Positions 6,436 through 10,517 of a DNA stretch of 10,517 bases are shown one piece after another. This stretch comes from Chloroflexota bacterium (GTDB lineage: Bacteria; Chloroflexota; Dehalococcoidia; Dehalococcoidales; UBA3254), in contig JAGDMY010000091.1 in the NCBI GenBank assembly GCA_017860765.1, forward strand, positions 1 to 10,517, in the 5' to 3' direction. The position numbers and the translations under genes are program-made. The notes beneath the pieces were generated by a model, which saw only the letters and a program-made list of their open reading frames with translations, ran no database searches and was not told where the DNA came from. The number at the start of each line of letters is the position of its first letter. Within the stretch, counting starts at the first letter, position 1.

Positions 6436-7293
6436 CTAACCGTTCTTGTCGGCCCGAGAGCCTACATTAAAGGCATGATTGACACAGACTCCCACCGTTA
6501 TGGCGCCGTAGACGATCGAGCCAATCAGGATGGCTGACTGATCGATTTTCCAGGAGTTGGTTTCCCGGAAATAGCTGAAAACAAAAAAGGCCATAGTGCC
6601 CAGGATGGCAAAGGCCAGGAGATTGACCAGAAAGGCTCTAGCGGAGAATCCCAGCCTATTTTGGGGAAGCGGCGGGGATTTGTAACGGGGACCTGCAGAG
6701 ACCGGTTTTTTCGTCGGTGGTGCGACCACCCTCTTAGCCGCCGGTTCGAGGGACTTATGGCCTGTATGCAGTTCAAATTTAACCACGGCACTATCCAGGG
6801 CATGGGTGTTTTCATTCTCCAGTCTAATCGCCAGATTGGCAGAATATTGCCGGTCAGGTTCTCCGATCCCGGAGCATTCCAGCGTCACTTCCAGGGGAAG
6901 GCGTTCACCCGTAGTTGAATTTACCCCGGTCACGGTCAACCAGGGGGCTGGCTGATTGTCAATCCAGACGCTGGTATAGGGACCGCCGGTATTTCTGATG
7001 GTTAAAGTGGCGGTTTTCTTCTCCCCGATATTGACATCAAAGTGTATGGCAGCCGGTTCAATGGAAAGTTTGGGCGGAATCCTATAGGGATTGTTGCTGG
7101 GAATACTGGCAAAGCTGAAGGCCTGGTTTATCAGTGCCAGTTCGGCTTCAGCTTTTTTGCGGATATTCTCGGGCTTGTCCAGATTTTTGTCGGGGTGAAG
7201 CAGCTGAGCTTTATAAAGATATTGCTCTTTAATTTCGGCCTCTGTGGCCGTCTCAGGAACCCCGAGAATACGGCAGGCTTCTGCCCAATCCAT
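6436..7293 (-). CDS. J-domain membrane protein with central Ig-like domain
   Basis: This is a 285-residue DnaJ-family protein of unusual build, predicted to stimulate an Hsp70 (DnaK) ATPase at the membrane. Residues 1-60 form a J domain with the essential HPDK motif (33-36) between helices II and III. Residues about 72-165 look like an immunoglobulin-like beta domain of the ASH/HYDIN kind (LSIEPAAIHFDVNIGEKKTATL, then TIRNTGG). Residues about 170-215 are a Pro- and Lys/Arg-rich linker, followed by two hydrophobic helices (about 218-241 and 253-272). There is no Gly/Phe region, zinc finger or DnaJ C-terminal domain, so it is not the housekeeping DnaJ. The J domain is expected in the cytosol. 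The start codon overlaps the stop of the VWA gene by one base (TAATG), so the two are translationally coupled. The client and partner are unknown. Confidence 0.85.
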   Translation of the reverse strand: MDWAEACRILGVPETATEAEIKEQYLYKAQLLHPDKNLDKPENIRKKAEAELALINQAFSFASIPSNNPYRIPPKLSIEPAAIHFDVNIGEKKTATLTIRNTGGPYTSVWIDNQPAPWLTVTGVNSTTGERLPLEVTLECSGIGEPDRQYSANLAIRLENENTHALDSAVVKFELHTGHKSLEPAAKRVVAPPTKKPVSAGPRYKSPPLPQNRLGFSARAFLVNLLAFAILGTMAFFVFSYFRETNSWKIDQSAILIGSIVYGAITVGVCVNHAFNVGSRADKNG

Positions 7294-7970
7294 TAGGTCT
7301 CTCCTCTGGGCAGTATGCTTTTAGGGCCTGGCAATAGCAGTGAGGCCCCGGATATTGCTTTGGCGAACATATCACTGGAAACCTTGCTGCTCAACTCAGT
7401 CCGGGAAGCCAGTTTTTTCAAAAATTCCTGCTCGGCATCATCTGTGCCGATAGTCATTATTTCAACACCATCCGCTTTAGCTTTGCCAGCAGCTTCCAGA
7501 CTGCTCTTTATGTTATCGGGCATACCATCGGTGGCAATGACTATAACCCTGGTGCCGGTTAAGTTCTTTAATTTGCTGTGGGCGATTTTAATGGCAGCGG
7601 TCATGTTGGTTGAACCTACGGCTTTAAGATCTTTTATCTGGTCCTGTAAAAGATCGATATTATTGGTGGGATCAAAGAGCACCTCCGCTCCGTCGCTGAA
7701 TTTGATCAGGCCTACACGGTAGTTCTTTTTAAAGGCGTCTTTAGCGAAATCAATAATGCCCAATCTGGCCTGGTCCAATTTTTGCTTCACCCGCATACTT
7801 CCAGAGCAGTCAAGGACGAAATACAGCCATCCCAGGGCGACTGCGAAGCTGGTGGCGATGGGCTTTTCAGAAGCCTTAATTTTGATACCGCCGCCGGTGA
7901 CCGAAATCTCCTGGCCGATCGGTTTTTGGGAGATTTGAATACCGGTGCTCTTTTCCTTATTCATAATCAT
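7293..7970 (-). CDS. Small von Willebrand factor A (VWA) domain protein with intact MIDAS
   Basis: This 225-residue protein is almost entirely one VWA domain, a metal-dependent protein-binding fold. The MIDAS residues are complete: D54-C-S56-G-S58 after the first strand, T121 in GSTNMTAA and D148 in ATDGMPD. The strand before MIDAS (WLYFVLD) is not a secretion signal and no membrane helix is evident, so it is probably cytosolic. The first 38 residues carry a short repeat, GIQISQKPI and GIKIKASEKPI. Two starts are possible: ATG 7970 or ATG 7964. The GGGGGT at 7971-7976 fits the second better. It overlaps the J-domain gene by one base, and the zinc-ribbon gene lies 140 bp upstream on the same strand. 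Related VWA proteins act with AAA+ ATPases or in the TerY stress set, but none of those partners is present, so its function is open. Confidence 0.87.
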   Translation of the reverse strand: MIMNKEKSTGIQISQKPIGQEISVTGGGIKIKASEKPIATSFAVALGWLYFVLDCSGSMRVKQKLDQARLGIIDFAKDAFKKNYRVGLIKFSDGAEVLFDPTNNIDLLQDQIKDLKAVGSTNMTAAIKIAHSKLKNLTGTRVIVIATDGMPDNIKSSLEAAGKAKADGVEIMTIGTDDAEQEFLKKLASRTELSSKVSSDMFAKAISGASLLLPGPKSILPRGET

Positions 7971-8110
7971 ACCCCCGGACTCATCGCTCTATCGTATAAG
8001 CAGTATGAGATAGCTCTATATTACTATTATCGGCTGATATTTAACAGTATTCATATAGTACTCCTGTACCGGTTAGTTGAATCCAGCGGCTATTTTGGGA
8101 GGCCACAACA
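7971..8110. other. 140-bp AT-rich gap between the zinc-ribbon and VWA genes
   Basis: This stretch is AT-rich with many TAT/ATA steps and no coding potential. I find no convincing terminator after the zinc-ribbon gene. On the minus strand GATAAT has no good partner at -35. It could hold a promoter for the VWA/J-domain pair, or all three genes may be transcribed together. Confidence 0.35.
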
Positions 8111-8770
8111 CTAAACCCGGATAAAAAATCTCAGAATGATCGATAAAACGTTCAGTATCAAGCTGTAGGCATTTTTCTCTTTATCTGAAAGCTGGCCAGG
8201 CTCCAGGGGATGCCAGGTGAGGCTGTCCACCGGTGTAGATAAAAAGCTGCCCAATTTTCCCAGGGTATCGGTGGTATCGCCGGTTTTATGCTCGGCCAAT
8301 ATTCTGGCCATCTCCCGTTCCAGCTTTTCATCTACAATCGTCACCTCCCGTGGTTTCTGCAAGCTCTGGCGATAGTTCTGGTATTTGATAAATTCACCCC
8401 TGTTTAGCCAGAATCCGCTGCACAGCGGACAGCGGGCGATGATAATTTCCCTGGGGAAAAAAGGGTCAGAAAAGTGGACCAGTTTAGTCTGGTCCCTGGG
8501 ACAGAGGAGCTCCTCGTTTTCGATGGTGGTGGGGCTCCTTAGGAGATCGATATTCAAGGATTCGATCTGGTCAGCCTTCCCCTGTTTAACCATATATAGC
8601 TCCGACTCATCGAACCACAGTCCCCCGCACTGCGGGCATTGATCGAGAACCACCGTTTGGCCATAATGGGACTCAGTTTTCACCGGCTGTATTTCTATAT
8701 GGTCGTTCGGACAAATCATGGCGCACAGAACTCCCGCGGGCTTTCTGGTTGGCACCCAGTTTATTCCCAT
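8111..8770 (-). CDS. Double zinc-ribbon (zf-TFIIB type) protein with hydrophobic C-terminal tail
   Basis: The protein has two copies of the bacterial TFIIB-type zinc ribbon. The first has C20-P-N-D23 and C45-P-Q-C48 followed by GGLWFDESEL; the second has C90-P-R-D93 and C114-P-L-C117 followed by SGFWLNRGE. Both have Asp where the second Cys of the first knuckle is usual, a known variation of this family. A charged segment (about 135-190) leads to a hydrophobic tail (about 200-217, SLILNVLSIILRFF) that may sit in or on the membrane. No enzyme motif is visible; such proteins are mostly uncharacterised. The start is uncertain: ATG 8770 has a weak ribosome binding site, while ATG 8719 would begin at MICPND, as relatives usually do, with GGGAG upstream. 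It precedes the VWA/J-domain pair on the same strand and may belong to one functional set. Confidence 0.82.
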   Translation of the reverse strand: MGINWVPTRKPAGVLCAMICPNDHIEIQPVKTESHYGQTVVLDQCPQCGGLWFDESELYMVKQGKADQIESLNIDLLRSPTTIENEELLCPRDQTKLVHFSDPFFPREIIIARCPLCSGFWLNRGEFIKYQNYRQSLQKPREVTIVDEKLEREMARILAEHKTGDTTDTLGKLGSFLSTPVDSLTWHPLEPGQLSDKEKNAYSLILNVLSIILRFFIRV

Positions 8771-8909
8771 AATACACCCGCTTTAGCTTGCAGGCAACCC
8801 TGCTTAACTTCACATTTGAGGGGTAAAGGTGTATCATAAAATTGATTCCCTGATAGATCTTTAAATACCTAAGCTATTTCAAATAATATTATAGGAGCTT
8901 GAAAAACTT
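8771..8909. promoter_or_regulatory. Divergent intergenic region for the zinc-ribbon and molybdoenzyme genes
   Basis: Two genes diverge from this 139-bp AT-rich region, so it must hold promoters for both. On the minus strand TATGAT (8833-8838) is a 5-of-6 match to a -10 box but lacks a good -35. On the plus strand TTGATT (8842-8847) has TTAAAT (8861-8866) only 13 bases on, too close for an ordinary promoter. A short dyad, TTGC-AG-GCAA, lies near 8789. No regulator can be named. Confidence 0.4.
8893..8897 (+). promoter_or_regulatory. Ribosome binding site of the molybdoenzyme gene
   Basis: AGGAG lies 12 bases before the ATG at 8910. An in-frame TAG overlapping it (8892-8894) rules out any earlier start, so ATG 8910 is the first possible start of this frame. 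Confidence 0.6.
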
Positions 8910-10517
8910 ATGGATAAAGGAAAAAGGAAGGTAGTCAGGACTACAGCCTGGTCTCCTGGCTGCGGATCACACGGCGGATGTGGTTTTAAGCTCGAAGTCG
9001 AGAATGGTCAGCTGGTTAAAGTGGAGGGCGATGAGGTCCACCCCTGGAATCAAGGCCGGGTTTGCCCGAAGGGACTGGCCATAACTCAGTACGTGCACCA
9101 TCCTGATCGGGTCAGACATCCTCTGAAGAGGGTGGGCGAGCGCGGCGAGGGTAAATGGGAGCAGATCACCTGGGATGAGGCCTTCGATATTTGTGAGAAA
9201 CGGCTTAAGGATATCCGTGAAAAATATGGTGCCGAATCGGTGCTTTTCGCTCAGGGGACGGGCCGGGATATCGGCGGACCGATCACTTATCTTTGTTATG
9301 CTTACGGCAGCCCCAACTGGGTGCAAATCGGCCTGGCCGGACATTCCTGCTACACCCCCCGACAGGGCGCTATGTTCGTCACCAATGGCGATTACACTAT
9401 GGCGGACTGTTCTCAATTTCTGGAGCAACGTTATAACGATCCCCAATGGGTCAGACCGAATGTCATCATCAACTGGGCGCAGAATCCCATCAACGGCTGC
9501 TTCGATGGTTTCTTCGGCCACTGGATAGTCGACTGCATGAAGAGGGGCTCCAAACTGATTGTAATCGATCCGCGGGTAACCTGGCTGGCCAGCCGGGCTG
9601 AGATACACCTCCAGAACCGCCCCGGAACAGACGGCGCCATCGCCCTCGGCATGCTGAATGTGATTATCAATGAGGGCCTTTATGATAAGGAATTCGTAGA
9701 CCAGTGGTGCTACGGTTTTGATGAGCTCAAAGAAAGGGTCCAGCAGTACCCTCCGGAGAAAATGGCAGCTACTGCCTGGGTCAAAACGGAGGATTTAATC
9801 CGGGCAGCCCGGCTGTACGCCCGGAGCAAGCCATCCGCAATCCACTGGGGGGTACCCATCGATGGCAATCCGCAGGGAACGGTCGTAGCACAGGCCATCG
9901 CCCACCTCTGGTCAATTACAGGCAACGTCGATATCCCGGGGGGCAACGTTATAGCCAAAGCCGCTTTCGGGGTTACAACTTATCCCTTCAGCAGCCAGGA
10001 AATGCTGGACCTCTATGGTGAAGACCTGGTCAAGAGGCTGAATGAGAAGAGAATTGGCTGTGACCGTTATCCAATGATTAAGAACTTCCGCGGCTGGGGC
10101 CAGCCGGATGTGCTGCTGGAGCAGCTAGAGACCGGTAAACCCTACCCGATCCATGGCGCCTGGATTCAGACTTCCAATCCCATTGGAGGGCAGGCTGGCG
10201 ACCCTAAACGACACCTTGAAGCCCTTAAGAAACTCGATTTTATTGTGGTGGTGGATACTTTCCAGACCCCTACCAGCATGTCGCTGGCGGATATTTTCCT
10301 GCCGGCTGCAGCCCTCTCTGAAAAAGAAAGCTTCCGCAACTGGTGGTGGCCGCTGACGAATATGGTCAAAGCCGTGGATTCAGGTGATACCAAATCTGAC
10401 TGGGAGATCAACCTGGAAATGGCCAAGCGGGTCAGTGAAAGGCCGATCCCCTATAAGACGGTGAAAGATTTAATCGATGACAGGCTAAAGCCGGCCGGCA
10501 TAACCTATGATGAACTG
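8910..10517 (+). CDS. Molybdopterin-dependent oxidoreductase, DMSO reductase family (3' end outside window)
   Basis: This is a large Mo/W-bis-PGD enzyme; 536 codons are open and run off the right edge (relatives have about 650-900). The N-terminal iron-sulfur segment is followed by the usual NQGRVCPKG, a TWDEA-like segment (87-91) and PGTDGAIALGMLNVI (cofactor binding). C147 in HSCYTPR is the likely molybdenum ligand, judged by position and context. LIVIDPR, TSNPIGG and FLPAA segments also fit the family. The cluster motif is unusual: C18-x2-H21-x2-C24-x27-C52, with His where a Cys is expected and one residue fewer. There is no twin-arginine signal, so it is probably cytoplasmic or exported with a partner. 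The reaction cannot be assigned: thiosulfate or polysulfide reductase, acetylene hydratase and formate dehydrogenase relatives share this layout. Electron-transfer partner genes, if any, would lie to the right. Confidence 0.93.
   Translation, partial: MDKGKRKVVRTTAWSPGCGSHGGCGFKLEVENGQLVKVEGDEVHPWNQGRVCPKGLAITQYVHHPDRVRHPLKRVGERGEGKWEQITWDEAFDICEKRLKDIREKYGAESVLFAQGTGRDIGGPITYLCYAYGSPNWVQIGLAGHSCYTPRQGAMFVTNGDYTMADCSQFLEQRYNDPQWVRPNVIINWAQNPINGCFDGFFGHWIVDCMKRGSKLIVIDPRVTWLASRAEIHLQNRPGTDGAIALGMLNVIINEGLYDKEFVDQWCYGFDELKERVQQYPPEKMAATAWVKTEDLIRAARLYARSKPSAIHWGVPIDGNPQGTVVAQAIAHLWSITGNVDIPGGNVIAKAAFGVTTYPFSSQEMLDLYGEDLVKRLNEKRIGCDRYPMIKNFRGWGQPDVLLEQLETGKPYPIHGAWIQTSNPIGGQAGDPKRHLEALKKLDFIVVVDTFQTPTSMSLADIFLPAAALSEKESFRNWWWPLTNMVKAVDSGDTKSDWEINLEMAKRVSERPIPYKTVKDLIDDRLKPAGITYDEL

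Noticed and set aside
7293..7970. TerY-type tellurite-resistance VWA or MoxR/CoxE cluster
   Set aside because: No TerD, kinase, phosphatase or MoxR ATPase gene accompanies it, and only the general VWA motif is shared.
8787..8798. TTGC-AG-GCAA dyad upstream of the zinc-ribbon gene
   Set aside because: Four-base arms are too short to distinguish from chance and no further copies were seen.
8967..9608. 213-residue open frame on the minus strand
   Set aside because: It is opposite the molybdoenzyme N-terminus, which shows family motifs; no ribosome binding site or domain seen.
1..10517. tRNA, rRNA, CRISPR, insertion sequence or prophage content
   Set aside because: No cloverleaf-like GGTTCRA element, regular spaced repeats, transposase motifs or phage genes were found on reading both strands.

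Overview
The window reads as a chromosomal segment of an anaerobic bacterium of medium GC content. It carries seven complete protein genes, one gene cut off at the left edge (argC) and one at the right edge (a molybdopterin oxidoreductase). I see no tRNA, rRNA, CRISPR array, transposase or phage gene. A proton-pumping pyrophosphatase together with a DMSO-reductase-family molybdoenzyme lacking an export signal suits an anaerobe. Chloroflexota (Dehalococcoidia-like) or an anaerobic Firmicute would fit, but no taxonomic marker is present and this is a weak inference.

Layout. Positions 1-487 (+) hold the end of argC (arginine biosynthesis). A strong GC-rich hairpin (514-550) separates it from the convergent hppA gene (571-2739, -), a membrane pyrophosphatase with the lysine of the K+-independent proton-pumping class. 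A divergent intergenic region (2740-3001) holds a good sigma-70-like promoter for hppA and an oddly built start region for a 12-helix MFS transporter (3002-4249, +). The MFS tail overlaps by 66 bp, on opposite strands, the tail of an ABC ATPase (4184-4927, -). That ATPase is paired with an FtsX/MacB-type permease (4950-6122, -). The permease seems to lack the usual cytoplasmic N-terminus.

After a 313-bp gene-free stretch with several dyads and an AT-rich TATAAT-like box comes a minus-strand group of three little-known genes, in transcription order: a double zinc-ribbon protein with a hydrophobic C-terminal tail (8111-8770), a small von Willebrand factor A protein with an intact metal-binding site (7293-7970), and a J-domain/Ig-like/two-helix membrane protein (6436-7293). 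The last two overlap by one base (TAATG) and are surely co-transcribed. This J-domain, VWA and zinc-ribbon set is the best candidate for an undescribed system in the window, possibly a membrane-tethered chaperone or assembly device.

Divergently from the zinc-ribbon gene runs a large molybdopterin oxidoreductase (8910-10517 and beyond, +). It has 536 codons in the window without a stop. Its N-terminal iron-sulfur motif is unusual: C-x2-H-x2-C-x27-C instead of the normal four cysteines.
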